DNA of 64,000 nucleotides from Chloroflexota bacterium (GCA_013388745.1 JACAER010000027.1:62001-126000); one strand, 5' to 3'. Positions 1-9,196 are shown, numbered from the stretch's first letter. Translations and numbers: made by a program. The notes: generated by a model not told the origin, from the letters alone.

Positions 1-176
1 CCGCAGAGCGCGTATTGTATGTAGCGACGGCACCGGAACTCGACGGGGTAACGGGAAAGTATTTTGGCAATCGTGTCGAAATCGCGCCGCCGCCCCAAAC
101 GCTCGATGCAGCGGCGCGGGCGCGTGTATGGGTCTCCAGCGAACGGTTAACCGGTGTGCAGTCAGAGCGTGTCTGA
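1..176 (+). CDS. Short-chain dehydrogenase/reductase, C-terminal fragment (cut by window edge)
   Basis: The reading frame is open from base 3 to a TGA at 174-176 and gives about 57 residues. They include a segment APELDGVTGKYF followed by a tail with RVWVSSERLTGV. This matches the C-terminus of retinol-dehydrogenase-like SDR proteins, where a 'P..EGVTGKYF' strand precedes a final helix ending in 'LWEVSEKLTG'. The NAD(P)-binding and YxxxK parts lie upstream of the window. A complete SDR of the same subfamily lies at 61587-62441. The family call is fairly safe, but the substrate is unknown. Confidence 0.7.
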   Translation, partial: AERVLYVATAPELDGVTGKYFGNRVEIAPPPQTLDAAARARVWVSSERLTGVQSERV

Positions 177-219
177 GCCAGCCGCGCAAAACAGGCTCAG
201 ACCGCGCCTTCGCTGTCGC

Positions 220-1452
220 TCACGAGGCGCCTTTCAGCGGCAGCACGAGTTCTTTGTGAAAATCGGTCAGCGTGACCAGTTGGCCGTCGTCGGCGATCCA
301 GCACATGTCCTCGATGCGCACGCCGAAGCCGCGTTCCGGGTAATAGACGCCCGGTTCGATAGTGATGACGTTACCCGCCACCAGCGTATCTTGCGATAGA
401 TGATTGATCAACGGGCGCTCGTGAATCTTGAGGCCCACGCCGTGCCCCAGCCCATGCACGTAACCGGTGGTCGTGCCGGGGTGGCTGCGCGCTGTCGGGT
501 GGCCTTTGCTTTCCAGATAACTTTGCACGGCTTCTTGCATGGCTTTGGCGGGCATGTTCAGGCGGAAACTGTCGACTGCTACTTCAAACGCCTCATGCAC
601 CTCGTTAAAAGCCTGCTGCACAGCGGGCGTGGCATAGCCGATTGACCAGGTGCGTGTGCAGTCGTGGTGATAGCCGCCGCCGATTTCGCGCGGGAACAGG
701 TCAAAAACGATGGCCTGCCCCAGCCGCAGCGCCATGTCGTCTTCGCCGCGGCTGTGTGGGAAGCCGCCGTCGCGTCCCTGCGCAAAGATCATCGCTGTGT
801 CCTGAAGATCGCGGTCCAGCAGCGCGCGCCGCACGAAGCGTTTGACCGCGCCGATCGTCAGCGGCGTGCCATCAGCCTGCACCACCATCTCCTCGTGCGC
901 GCGGTGTCCGGCGATAAAGTCCCAGGTCGCGGCCAGCACGGCGCTGGTGCGCTGCGCCACCGAACGAATGCGCGCGATCTCGTCGGTGTCCTTGGTGACA
1001 TACATGGCGTCGAACAGCGACAACCCCAGATCGCCGACAAATTCGTACTGCGGGTGCGCGCTGTTCAAGCGCTTGACCAGTTCGATATACACACTCAGAT
1101 CGCCCATGCCGTAAACGGCGATTTTGCCGCCGCCGACGCCGGCCTTTTCCAGACAGCGCGCCCAGAAGATGATTTCGGCCTGCTGGCGGTCGCCCTGCGT
1201 TTCTTTCAGGATGTCGGCATAGCCGATGTCATAGTACGAATAGACGGTCAGGCCGCTTTTGGCCGCTTCCGCGGTCTCCATAGGGTTGACGAACAGCAGC
1301 GGCGCCGCGTCGCGCCTCTGGATGACCAGCCCGCCGGTGATGTGCGCACCGTTAGTCAGATAGTGGCGCGGGTGATTGTCTTCGGCGTCGCCGGCCACGA
1401 CCAACGCCGCAAAACCGCGCTCTTCGAGCAGCCGATTCAGATCGGATTTCAT
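220..1452 (-). CDS. M24-family metallopeptidase (Xaa-Pro aminopeptidase/prolidase-like)
   Basis: About 410 residues with the pita-bread fold of the M24 family, which removes N-terminal residues next to proline using two metal ions. An N-terminal creatinase-like domain covers roughly residues 1-160. The C-terminal catalytic domain shows all five expected metal ligands: two Asp around VFDLFPREIGGGYHHDCTRT, His in HGLGHGVGLKIHERP, Glu in TIEPGVYYPERG and Glu in VRIEDM. The start at 1452 (MKSDLNRLL) is chosen over an upstream GTG/ATG at 1488 because AAAAGGG lies 6-8 nt before it. It is a cytoplasmic enzyme with no signal peptide. True prolidase or aminopeptidase specificity cannot be told from sequence alone. 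Confidence 0.88.
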   Translation of the reverse strand: MKSDLNRLLEERGFAALVVAGDAEDNHPRHYLTNGAHITGGLVIQRRDAAPLLFVNPMETAEAAKSGLTVYSYYDIGYADILKETQGDRQQAEIIFWARCLEKAGVGGGKIAVYGMGDLSVYIELVKRLNSAHPQYEFVGDLGLSLFDAMYVTKDTDEIARIRSVAQRTSAVLAATWDFIAGHRAHEEMVVQADGTPLTIGAVKRFVRRALLDRDLQDTAMIFAQGRDGGFPHSRGEDDMALRLGQAIVFDLFPREIGGGYHHDCTRTWSIGYATPAVQQAFNEVHEAFEVAVDSFRLNMPAKAMQEAVQSYLESKGHPTARSHPGTTTGYVHGLGHGVGLKIHERPLINHLSQDTLVAGNVITIEPGVYYPERGFGVRIEDMCWIADDGQLVTLTDFHKELVLPLKGAS

Positions 1453-1556
1453 AAAATACCCTTTTGCAAGTTTGTTTTGTGCGGGCACTGCGCCGCGCCG
1501 GCAAAGTCGGTGTGAATGGGGCAGACTCTAGCGCAAAAACGTCAGCGGGGGCAACT

Positions 1557-1949
1557 TCACGAAGCGGCACGCTGCTGTTGCAGTAGAAGATGTGCCTGTT
1601 CGATGCTGGCGGCCAGCTTGAAGCGCTGCGCGATCTGCGGGGAGATGCGCGTCAGTATGTTGAAGATGCTGCGCGCCAGATCGTCGCCGCCGACGACTAC
1701 CGTGATACCGGCGTTGGGCAGGCTGTTGGCATAGACACCGCGGATGTGCAGCAGCGTGTTCGGCGGCAAATACAGCGGGCCCGGCGCGGCTTCCACACAG
1801 CAGATAAAATCGACTATATGCGGCAGGGCTTCGATCATCGCGCGCGCGCTTTCGAAGGCGGCGTAAAATTCCTCCCACGTCCATTTGCCGATCAATTCGT
1901 AGATCATGATCGTTTTTTGGGGGTTGTCCCAGCGAATTGTGACGGCCAT
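1557..1949 (-). CDS. STAS/SpoIIAA-like small protein
   Basis: About 130 residues starting MAVTIRWDNPQKTI. Alternating strands and helices and the pattern 'W-D-N-x-x-x-T-I-x-Y-x-x-x-G-x-W-x-W-x-x-F' resemble STAS/SpoIIAA-like domains that bind partners or small ligands. A paralogue of the same length with the same opening (MAVGVTWDNEQHTI) lies at 62432-62839. The start is placed at 1949 because homology to the paralogue begins exactly there; a longer frame runs up to 2015. No catalytic residues are recognised and the function is unknown. Confidence 0.6.
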   Translation of the reverse strand: MAVTIRWDNPQKTIMIYELIGKWTWEEFYAAFESARAMIEALPHIVDFICCVEAAPGPLYLPPNTLLHIRGVYANSLPNAGITVVVGGDDLARSIFNILTRISPQIAQRFKLAASIEQAHLLLQQQRAAS

Positions 1950-2105
1950 AATCTTTGTTTCCGATCTTTGCGCGCCAAATTGCGCCAGAAATTGAGCATG
2001 AAAGCCTATCTGCATTGCATCAATTCTGTATTGAGCAATCGCAACTAACGCAACATATCTTTATACTATTTTAGTGACACTCTGGAGGCAAAAACAAGTC
2101 AAGAG

Positions 2106-3467
2106 TTAAGACGTTAGGAGATTTTTCACAGACGCTAACAAATGGGTGTCCTGCCCTTGCAGCACGGTGCGCGGGTCGAACAGCACCCGCGCGTCGCTGA
2201 TGCGCGCGATGACAGGAGGCGCGGCGGCCCGCAGGCGCGCCAGAAAATCGTCGGGCTGGCGCACCGGCAGCGCCAGGAGCGCAGTCGGCAGAGTCGCGCC
2301 GGGCAGACTGCCGCCGCCCACCGTCGATTCGCCGGCGATCACGGCGGCGGGCGGCCAATCGAGCGCTTGGCGCCAGCGCTGCGCCGTCTGCTGGAGATCG
2401 CTCAGGGGGCGCGCGATCATCTGCCACACAGGCACATGCTGCACTGCTTCGCCGCGCCGGTAGTGTTCGAGCGTAGCGCTCAGCGCGGCCAGGCACAGCT
2501 TGTCGGCACGCACCGCGCGCGCCAGCGGGTGACGCTTAAGGCGCGCGATCACCGCTTTGCGCCCGACGAGAATGCCGGCCTGTGGCCCGCCCAACAGCTT
2601 ATCGCCGCTGAAAACCACGATATCTGCCCCCGCGCGCAGGCTTTCCTGTACGGTTGGCTCGTGCTCCAGCCCGAAATCCTCGGTATTGAGCAGCGCGCCG
2701 CTGCCCAGATCGTCAACCAGCAGCAGCCCGTGCGCGTGAGCGACGGCGGCCATTTCGTCCAGTGGCGCGCTTTCGACAAAGCCAATTTGCTTAAAATTGG
2801 AGGCGTGGACGCGCATGAGTAAGGCGCTTTCGGGCGTGATGGCCTGCGCGTAATCGGCGACACGGGTGCGGTTCGTCGTGCCGACCTCCACCAGGCGCGC
2901 GCCGCTCTGCGCCATGATGTCGGGCACACGGAAACTGCCGCCGATTTCGACCAACTGCCCGCGCGAGAGCAGCACCTCACGCCCCTGCGCCAGTTCGGAA
3001 AGCAGCAGCACCAGCGCCGCCGCCGCGTTATTGACGGCGAAGCCCGCTTCGGCCTCCGTGACGGCGCACAACAGCGGTTCGGCGTGCAGCAGACGACTGC
3101 CGCGTTTGCCGTCGTCCAGATCAAATTCCAGCGTGCTGTACTGCCCCGCCACATCCAGAAGCGCCTGCTGCGCAGCCTGTGACAGCGGCGCGCGTCCCAG
3201 ATTGGTGTGAATGATAACGCCTGTGGCATTGACCACCGGGCGCAGTGTGGGGCGCAGCGCGGCGGCTAAGAGCGCTTCTGCGCGCAGAAGCAGTGTATCG
3301 GTATCGGGCGCGGGCGTGCCGTCACGCACCGCCGCGCGTGCTTCGTCCAGCAAAGTGCGCAGCGCGCCCAGCAGCGCTTCGCGACCATAACGCGCGCTCA
3401 ATTCCTGTCCGGCGTGCAGCAGACGGTCTACGGCGGGCAGCGCCCGCAGCGGATTGTTCTTGGTCAT
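2106..3467 (-). CDS. selA: L-seryl-tRNA(Sec) selenium transferase
   Basis: SelA converts seryl-tRNA(Sec) to selenocysteinyl-tRNA(Sec) using selenophosphate and PLP. The 453-residue length is typical. The N-terminus (LPAVDRLL) matches the tRNA-binding start of SelA, 'NATGVIIHTNLGRAPLS' marks the N-terminal catalytic part, and the PLP lysine lies in FSGDKLLGGPQAG at about residue 290. The start is at ATG 3467 by alignment with known SelA starts; a GTG two codons upstream (3473) is also possible. It follows the membrane-protein gene at 3475-3909 with only a few bases between. The partner selB lies 24 kb away at 27616. No selC or selD was seen in the window. Confidence 0.95.
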   Translation of the reverse strand: MTKNNPLRALPAVDRLLHAGQELSARYGREALLGALRTLLDEARAAVRDGTPAPDTDTLLLRAEALLAAALRPTLRPVVNATGVIIHTNLGRAPLSQAAQQALLDVAGQYSTLEFDLDDGKRGSRLLHAEPLLCAVTEAEAGFAVNNAAAALVLLLSELAQGREVLLSRGQLVEIGGSFRVPDIMAQSGARLVEVGTTNRTRVADYAQAITPESALLMRVHASNFKQIGFVESAPLDEMAAVAHAHGLLLVDDLGSGALLNTEDFGLEHEPTVQESLRAGADIVVFSGDKLLGGPQAGILVGRKAVIARLKRHPLARAVRADKLCLAALSATLEHYRRGEAVQHVPVWQMIARPLSDLQQTAQRWRQALDWPPAAVIAGESTVGGGSLPGATLPTALLALPVRQPDDFLARLRAAAPPVIARISDARVLFDPRTVLQGQDTHLLASVKNLLTS

Positions 3468-3474
3468 AAGCACT

Positions 3475-3909
3475 CTACTCGTCTGCCAGCTCGCGCGAAC
3501 GCAAAAAGATTTCGATCACCACCAGCACCAGCACCAGAAAAAAGGCCACCGGCCAGCTCAGCGTGCGCAGAATTTGCAGCCAGGAACAGGTAACGACGAA
3601 CAGCGCGATCCAGATGCTCTGGCGCACCAGCACGCCGCCAGAGGGGACATCGCGGTCAATCGGCGTGAAGCGCACGTTCAGATAGCGCACGAAGGGCAGC
3701 GCTGTGCCGGTGACGGCCAGCGTCAGCAGCGCGAAAAACGCCCACAATTCGCCGCCGATGCGCGGCAGGCGTGTCGTCACCAGCCAGAACAGACCAGCCC
3801 AACCGCCGATCATCATGACCACCGCGATCAACAGCACGCCGATATGGTCGGGCGGCAGGCTACTGCGCGCCTCATCATTATTAGCCGGAGCAGGCGATTT
3901 GCGACTCAT
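3475..3909 (-). CDS. Small membrane protein, three to four TM segments, unknown function
   Basis: About 144 residues. A polar N-terminus is followed by hydrophobic stretches near residues 25-45, 55-75, 95-110 and 118-135, so it is an inner-membrane protein. The start at 3909 (MSRKSPAPAN) is preferred because upstream codons encode no plausible membrane-protein N-terminus. It is transcribed just ahead of selA on the same strand with almost no gap, so it is probably in one operon with it. No family was recognised, and a link to selenium metabolism is only positional. Confidence 0.65.
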   Translation of the reverse strand: MSRKSPAPANNDEARSSLPPDHIGVLLIAVVMMIGGWAGLFWLVTTRLPRIGGELWAFFALLTLAVTGTALPFVRYLNVRFTPIDRDVPSGGVLVRQSIWIALFVVTCSWLQILRTLSWPVAFFLVLVLVVIEIFLRSRELADE

Positions 3910-3955
3910 AACGCCGATTATAGCGCCGCGCGCCGATAGTGCTAACATAGATTAT

Positions 3956-4594
3956 ATGCTGCGAATATTCACTCGATTGGCTGTCGGCACCTGGCTGCCG
4001 TGTATGTGGTGTGCGCTGGGCATGGCGGCGCTGGGGACGCTGCTGCCCTTCGCGCCGGATGCGCTGTTCGCCATGTGCGACCTGCCGTGCTTCGGCGGTA
4101 TTACGCCCGGCAGAACGGCGTATGCCGGCGTGGTGCAGCGCTTGAACGAGCATTTTGGCGATGTGCAGATCGAAACGCCCTCGGTGCAGGCTAATGTGCC
4201 GCCGCCGCTGGTCTTCTATGCCACGCTGGATACGCGCGCTATCGAAGGCACGATCACGGGGCTGGAACATGTGCGCACACTGACCGTGCGGCTGGATACA
4301 CCGTTGATGGTGCTGCTGGACGAACTGGGCACGCCGGATTGCCTGCTGCATGACCGTATTATCGATGGTATCCAGACATTCATGATCGTGCAGTGGCGCG
4401 GGCCGGTCACGGTGTCGGCCTATCTGGAGATCAGCGGCGCCAACCCCTGGGGGCCGTTCAGCCGCGTGGGCAGTCTGCGCCTGAGCGTGGCCGACAGCGG
4501 CTGCCGCGGCGGGCGTTTTATGGTGCGCCGCTGGCCGGGCTTCGCGGCGCTGTGGCGGCTGGCGGCGGCCAGCAGCGACGTGGGGACACGCTGA
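3956..4594 (+). CDS. Secreted or membrane-anchored protein, first of a tandem paralogous pair
   Basis: 212 residues starting MLRIFTRLAVGTWLP, with one N-terminal hydrophobic segment (about residues 8-32) that acts as signal or anchor. Just after it comes the motif CDLPCFGGITPGRTAY, followed by a globular domain of about 150 residues with LDTPLMVLLDELGTPDC. The next gene has the same layout (CALPCLLGLTPGQTAS and PLALLLEALNTPNC), so the two are tandem duplicates. The start at 3956 is chosen because it begins the signal-like segment. The stop overlaps the next start as TGATG, indicating translational coupling. No known family or enzyme motif is recognised. Confidence 0.7.
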   Translation: MLRIFTRLAVGTWLPCMWCALGMAALGTLLPFAPDALFAMCDLPCFGGITPGRTAYAGVVQRLNEHFGDVQIETPSVQANVPPPLVFYATLDTRAIEGTITGLEHVRTLTVRLDTPLMVLLDELGTPDCLLHDRIIDGIQTFMIVQWRGPVTVSAYLEISGANPWGPFSRVGSLRLSVADSGCRGGRFMVRRWPGFAALWRLAAASSDVGTR

Positions 4595-5235
4595 TGCTGC
4601 GGCTGCTGGCGCGCCTTTGCGCTGGCGTGGCCGCGCTGCTGCTGGCGCTGGCGCTGCTGGCGATTTACGCCGCGCGCACGCAGCCGCCTGTGTCCGAGCC
4701 GCTGTTCGCCGTGTGTGCCCTGCCGTGTCTGTTGGGATTGACTCCCGGACAAACAGCATCCGCCGCTGCCGCCGCTATTCTGGAACAGGCGCCGCTGGAA
4801 ATGGATGTGCGCGTGACGCAATTCGGCGAAGGGGCAGGCGTGCAGCAGACCTTTGAGGGCATGAGCGGCAGTCGCTATTTTTACGGCTTTGTGCTCAATG
4901 AGCCGGGCGGCAGGGTGGCCACGATCAATGTGCAGATCGAAGTGCCACTGGCGCTGCTGCTGGAGGCGCTGAACACGCCCAACTGCGCCTGGATCAACAG
5001 CAGCGATGTGCGGCAGCGCCCGCTGGCGCTGATTCTGCTGTGGCAGCGGCCAGGAGGACTGGTAACGGCGGTGGTCAGCCATCAGCGCGCCACGCTGCGC
5101 TGGGATTTGCAAGCGGCGGTGACAGCGCTGAGCGTGTCTTCGGTGCAGTACGACGACTGCCCGGCGCCGGGCATGCGCTGGCGCGGCTTCGCGCCGCTGT
5201 GGACATATTTCGCCAGCCCGCAGCCGATTCCCTGA
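4594..5235 (+). CDS. Secreted or membrane-anchored protein, second of a tandem paralogous pair
   Basis: 213 residues, translationally coupled to the previous gene through TGATG. It has an N-terminal hydrophobic segment at about residues 5-27, then CALPCLLGLTPGQTAS, where the two Cys, Leu-Pro, Gly and Thr-Pro-Gly match the upstream paralogue. A further Cys is shared within the 'LNTPNC' region and another near the C-terminus (DDCPAPG versus DSGCRGG). The paired cysteines suggest disulfides outside the membrane. Identity to the paralogue is low outside these motifs. The function is unknown. Confidence 0.7.
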   Translation: MLRLLARLCAGVAALLLALALLAIYAARTQPPVSEPLFAVCALPCLLGLTPGQTASAAAAAILEQAPLEMDVRVTQFGEGAGVQQTFEGMSGSRYFYGFVLNEPGGRVATINVQIEVPLALLLEALNTPNCAWINSSDVRQRPLALILLWQRPGGLVTAVVSHQRATLRWDLQAAVTALSVSSVQYDDCPAPGMRWRGFAPLWTYFASPQPIP

Positions 5236-5237
5236 GG

Positions 5238-5269
5238 CAAAAAACAACAGAGAGCTTTAAAGCCCTCTG
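5238..5269 (-). terminator. Rho-independent terminator of the BTAD regulator gene
   Basis: On the minus strand a hairpin with arms CAGAG-GCTTT / AAAGC-CTCTG (plus positions 5248-5269) is followed by TTGTTTTTTG. It lies about 35 nt past the stop of the minus-strand gene at 5302 and just beyond the plus-strand gene that ends at 5235. Confidence 0.8.
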
Positions 5270-5301
5270 TGATTAGCGTATTGGGTTGTCGTGTGCGCCG
5301 T

Positions 5302-6603
5302 TCAGCGGCCTTCGATCATCTGATACAGTTCGCGTGTTTCGCGCTGCGGCGGGATTTTGACCGTTTCGTCCAGAATTTGCACCAGACGGCGGTACTGCGC
5401 GCGCGCATCTTCATAGCGTCCCAACTGCACATAGATCGACATCACTTCGCGGTGAATATCTTCGCGCTCCGGCGCTTCTTTCAGCGCGCGCACATAGAAA
5501 CCGAGCGCCATTTCCTGTTCATTACGTTCCTTTTGCAAGCGTCCCATCGAAATCAAGGCCTGCGCGTAAAGCTGGCGCAGATGGTCGCGGCGGTTGCGGG
5601 TCCATTCCATTTCGATGTTCTGCAAGAAGGGCGCTTTGTAGGCGTCAATCGCGCGGCGCAGCAGTGTTTCTTCTTCGTGTTCGGTAGAAGCGACCAGCGC
5701 CCGTTCGACAGCCTCCTGGAAATCGGCGACATCATAGTGGCGCACAACTTTTTCGCTCGGCAGGTAAAAGCCGCCGTTATACTGCGTGAGTTCGTAGCTG
5801 CCGCTGCCGCCGACCTTCATGGTAATGCGTTCGCTGATTTTGCGCTTGGTCACATGAAAGACATTGGTGGCTTCTTTGACCGACAAATCCGGCCAGAAGG
5901 TGTGGAAAATCTCGTCGCGCGTGACCAACGGGCGATCGACGAAGTAGAAGAACAAATTTCTGGGGAGCGCCCCGTCCCAATTGGTGATCGGCTGGCCGTT
6001 GACCAGCGCATAGCCTCTGCCGAGCGCGTAAATTTCGAGCTGCGGGCGCGGCATATCTTCGACCGTGAACATCACATCGTTTTTGCGATATTCTGTGCCG
6101 AGCACAACAGCCTCTTTGCGCGCCACCATATCGTACCACGGCTGATGGGTCAGCAGGCGGCTGCTGATAGCAAGCTGCACATTGGCGGGCAGCGCGTTGA
6201 CCAGCGCGCGCACACACTGATCGAACGCCTCGTCGTGCGGGACACGATCGATTTCGTCAAGGTATAAAGCTAATTCACTGCCACGCGCGTAAGTCGCCAG
6301 ATCATGCGCCAGCGCCGCGCCCATGTCCGCCGGGCTGCCGCCGGCCAGCGCCACGCGCAGACTGCTGCCGAAGCCGTTGAGGACAGTGCTGAGTTCTTTT
6401 TCCAGCCCGCGCAGCCAACCGGTGAGAGTCGCTTCATCCGCCGGGATGCGATAGTAGAGCAAACCCTCTTCCGCGCGCGACAGGAAATATGTGAGGAACA
6501 GATTCTTATAGTGAGTCCAGGGATAGAGTAAAACGACTTTATAGCCCTGTGATCGCTGTCTGAACGAGTCAAGTGAGACCCGTGTAACTTCCTGGAATAT
6601 CAT
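5302..6603 (-). CDS. BTAD-type transcriptional activator with degenerate NTPase domain
   Basis: 433 residues in three parts. Residues 1-180 resemble the nucleotide-binding part of MalT/STAND regulators, with Walker B-like LALYLDEIDRV, but the P-loop position reads LYPWTHYKN instead of a GxxGxGKT-type motif. Residues about 185-280 form an OmpR/SARP-like winged helix (DRPLVTRDEIFHTFWPD...). Residues about 290-430 form the helical BTAD/TPR-like domain (RAIDAYKAPFL..., LYAQALISMGRL). Such proteins activate transcription, usually after ligand or partner binding. The missing Walker A suggests no ATP hydrolysis. It is transcribed away from the AT-rich region 6604-6997 and ends at a clear terminator. 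The target genes are unknown. Confidence 0.8.
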   Translation of the reverse strand: MIFQEVTRVSLDSFRQRSQGYKVVLLYPWTHYKNLFLTYFLSRAEEGLLYYRIPADEATLTGWLRGLEKELSTVLNGFGSSLRVALAGGSPADMGAALAHDLATYARGSELALYLDEIDRVPHDEAFDQCVRALVNALPANVQLAISSRLLTHQPWYDMVARKEAVVLGTEYRKNDVMFTVEDMPRPQLEIYALGRGYALVNGQPITNWDGALPRNLFFYFVDRPLVTRDEIFHTFWPDLSVKEATNVFHVTKRKISERITMKVGGSGSYELTQYNGGFYLPSEKVVRHYDVADFQEAVERALVASTEHEEETLLRRAIDAYKAPFLQNIEMEWTRNRRDHLRQLYAQALISMGRLQKERNEQEMALGFYVRALKEAPEREDIHREVMSIYVQLGRYEDARAQYRRLVQILDETVKIPPQRETRELYQMIEGR

Positions 6604-6997
6604 TAGTGTACTTCCTTCACCGCGGGAACAGCGCGGTAGTTATGCTAGAATGAACGAATGCCGAGATCCAGAACTGTGCCACAGATACGCAGTTACTTAA
6701 CAGGCTTCTTAATTATATAAGATGATTGTCAGGAAAACATATAAGAATATCTTGACTTTCCTTTGCGCTGGTCAAGGTTATGTGAATAAAAGTCGATAAT
6801 AAATTATCTTAATGAATAAGATATAATATTTTAAACTAATAAGAGCCAGCTTATTACATTATAGCTGATGTAAAGTATTTTGCAAATGAACCGTTTTAGT
6901 CCACATAGGTACAATGTTCGAGAGCGGCAGCAGGTTTGAGTTCAGAATTACGATAACCATACTGAACAAGCAAAAATGTAACATTAAAGGATGATTA
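6604..6997. other. AT-rich divergent intergenic region with an inverted repeat
   Basis: About 390 bp between divergent genes, markedly richer in A and T than its surroundings, with no convincing ORF. It holds a perfect 6-bp inverted repeat CTTGAC-N14-GTCAAG at 6751-6776 and a TATAAT at about 6825-6830. AAAGGA lies just before the plus-strand start at 6998. The region probably carries the promoters of both flanking genes, and the inverted repeat is a candidate operator. Confidence 0.45.
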
Positions 6998-9196
6998 ATG
7001 CGATTTTTCGTAGGCGGGAAAACCTATCTCGTGGTGGGTGCAGCCTATACGCTGGCGGCGCTTCTGACACTGAACTTGCTTATTATACATCTGAACACGG
7101 CTGTGCCCAATGGTTTTTCCAGCGACTTTTACCAATTTCACTGGAATGTGTGGTGGCTGCGTTATGCGCTGGCGCAGGGTGTGTCGCCGCTGTGGTCAGA
7201 TTATGTTCTGTACCCGCATGTCAATAACCTGAGCATCCACTGGCTAACGCCCTTCTGGCTGCCGCTGTACGCCCTGCTGGAGCCGCTGTTGGGGCGTGTG
7301 GGGGCGATCAACGTTATGCTGCTGCTGAGCTTCCCGCTGACCGGGCTGGCGACGTTCGTCTGGCTGCGGCGTTTGGGAGTGGGCAGTGTGATCGCCTTTG
7401 TGGGCGGGCTGGCCTATGCCTTTTCACCCTATATGCTCGATCACATGGCGAAAACGCACCTTAATCTGACGACGCTGTTTTGGTTTCCGCTGACGCTGCT
7501 GCTGTGGGACGAGATCGCTTTGCCGCGCCGCTGGCCGCGCCGCTTCAGCGTGCCGCTGCTGACGCTGCTGTTGTGGGCGGTGGCGCTGACCGATATGCAG
7601 TACGCGCTGTGGCTGCCCTTCACGCTGGGCGCGTATGGGTTGTGGACATTATGGGCGCTGTGGCGCAGACAAAACGCGCGCGCGGCGCTGGCGGCGGCGG
7701 CGTGCGGGCTGGCGGCGCTGCTGCTGCTTTTGCCGCTGCTGTGGCTGTATCCACTGGCGGCGCTGGCGCAGGTGGATCGCAGCAACGCCACAGAATTTCC
7801 TCCCGCCGGCCTGAATACGGTGCGCAGTTACGCGCTGCCGCCCGCCGCGCTGCTGGGGTTAGCGCCTATGGACGAAGATCGTTCTTTGGGGCGCGTACTG
7901 CCGGCGCTGCTGTGGGGCGCGCTGCTGCTTTTCGTTATGCGCCGCAGAACAAACGCCGCGCCAACGGAAAAAACGGAAGACGCCGCGCCTGGCCCGCCGC
8001 TGGGGTTCTGGCTGCTGCTGGCGCTGCCGCCGCTGCTGCTGGCGTTCGGCCCGGACATCATGATCGGCGATTTCCGGCTGGCGCTGCCCTATCTACCGCT
8101 GCACGAAGCGCTCGGCGGCCAATACCGCAACCCGACGCGCTTCGCTATGCCCGCGCTGCTGTGCCTGATTACCTTCGCCGCGCTGGTCTGGGACGCGGCG
8201 CTGGCGCACAGGACGCAGAGAAAGCAGCCCATAGGTTCGGCGCTGCTGCCCGTAAGTGCCGGGGCGCTGAGCCTGCTGCTGCTGTGGGATGTCGGCGCGT
8301 TCCAGCCGTTCCCCACGCGCATCATGCCCGATTATGCGATTCACAACACAATCGCTGGCGATACACGCGATTTTGTGATTCTCGATGTGCCGCTCGGCAC
8401 GCATTACGGCTGGACAGGCATCGGGCAGGGCTATTTTTCGATGTATTATGGCCCAGCGCACCAGCACCGCATGGTGAACGGCGCGCTTTCGCGGATGCCC
8501 TACAGCACGCTCAGCTACTACAGCGATTCGCCGCTGTATAGCTGGCTGGCGGGGGTGCGCGCGCTGGCGCCAGAGGAGCAAGCCGCCGTAGAAGCAGAAC
8601 TGGCGCGCTACCGCGACGAATACCCCATCGGCTATATCTTCGCGTACCGCGCGTGGATGAACGCGGCGCAGCAGGTGGATTGGATCGGCTGGCTGAATAT
8701 GCAGCCGGGGTGGTGCGCGCCGCAAATGGCCGACGATGGCGATCTGTTATGGTGGCGCAGCGCGGCGTTGGGCTGCGACGAGCCGGCGCCGGCGCTGAAT
8801 GTGGATATGGGCAGCGCGTCAAGCTGGTTGGTCACGGGCAGCGGCTGGTACGCGCCGGAAAACATCGGCGGCGTGAGCGCGCGCTGGACGGGCGAAACGG
8901 CGCTTGTGCGCCTTGCGCCGCTGGCCGCGCGCCCAAGCGCTGTCATCGCCTTTCGTGCGCTGCCCTATGGCGCGGGGCGCACCGTGACGCTGCGCCTGGG
9001 TGCTTGGGAATCTGCGCCGCTCGGCTTGGGCGAGGGCTGGCAGGAATACACGGTCGAAATTCCGCCGCAGGGGGTTGAGGGCGGCTGGTTGATTTTGGAG
9101 CACAACGGCGCGCTTTCGCCAGCGCAGGCCGAAGGTTCGGGGGACACACGCGCGCTGGCGGCGGCCTATAGCAATGTGCGCATCACAGGGGAGTAA
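6998..9196 (+). CDS. Large integral membrane protein, glycosyltransferase-like (YfhO/GT-C type)
   Basis: 732 residues. A dozen or so hydrophobic segments fill residues 10-470, and a soluble extracytoplasmic C-terminal domain (about 475-732) ends in a beta-rich jelly-roll-like part. The first loop carries FSSDFYQFHWNVWW and LWSDYVLYP, a layout seen in GT-C transferases and YfhO-like proteins that use lipid-linked sugars. The start at ATG 6998 has AAAGGA 7-8 nt upstream. It probably acts in cell-surface polysaccharide or glycoprotein assembly. Similar large membrane proteins lie at 14275 and 40522. The substrate cannot be inferred. Confidence 0.7.
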   Translation: MRFFVGGKTYLVVGAAYTLAALLTLNLLIIHLNTAVPNGFSSDFYQFHWNVWWLRYALAQGVSPLWSDYVLYPHVNNLSIHWLTPFWLPLYALLEPLLGRVGAINVMLLLSFPLTGLATFVWLRRLGVGSVIAFVGGLAYAFSPYMLDHMAKTHLNLTTLFWFPLTLLLWDEIALPRRWPRRFSVPLLTLLLWAVALTDMQYALWLPFTLGAYGLWTLWALWRRQNARAALAAAACGLAALLLLLPLLWLYPLAALAQVDRSNATEFPPAGLNTVRSYALPPAALLGLAPMDEDRSLGRVLPALLWGALLLFVMRRRTNAAPTEKTEDAAPGPPLGFWLLLALPPLLLAFGPDIMIGDFRLALPYLPLHEALGGQYRNPTRFAMPALLCLITFAALVWDAALAHRTQRKQPIGSALLPVSAGALSLLLLWDVGAFQPFPTRIMPDYAIHNTIAGDTRDFVILDVPLGTHYGWTGIGQGYFSMYYGPAHQHRMVNGALSRMPYSTLSYYSDSPLYSWLAGVRALAPEEQAAVEAELARYRDEYPIGYIFAYRAWMNAAQQVDWIGWLNMQPGWCAPQMADDGDLLWWRSAALGCDEPAPALNVDMGSASSWLVTGSGWYAPENIGGVSARWTGETALVRLAPLAARPSAVIAFRALPYGAGRTVTLRLGAWESAPLGLGEGWQEYTVEIPPQGVEGGWLILEHNGALSPAQAEGSGDTRALAAAYSNVRITGE

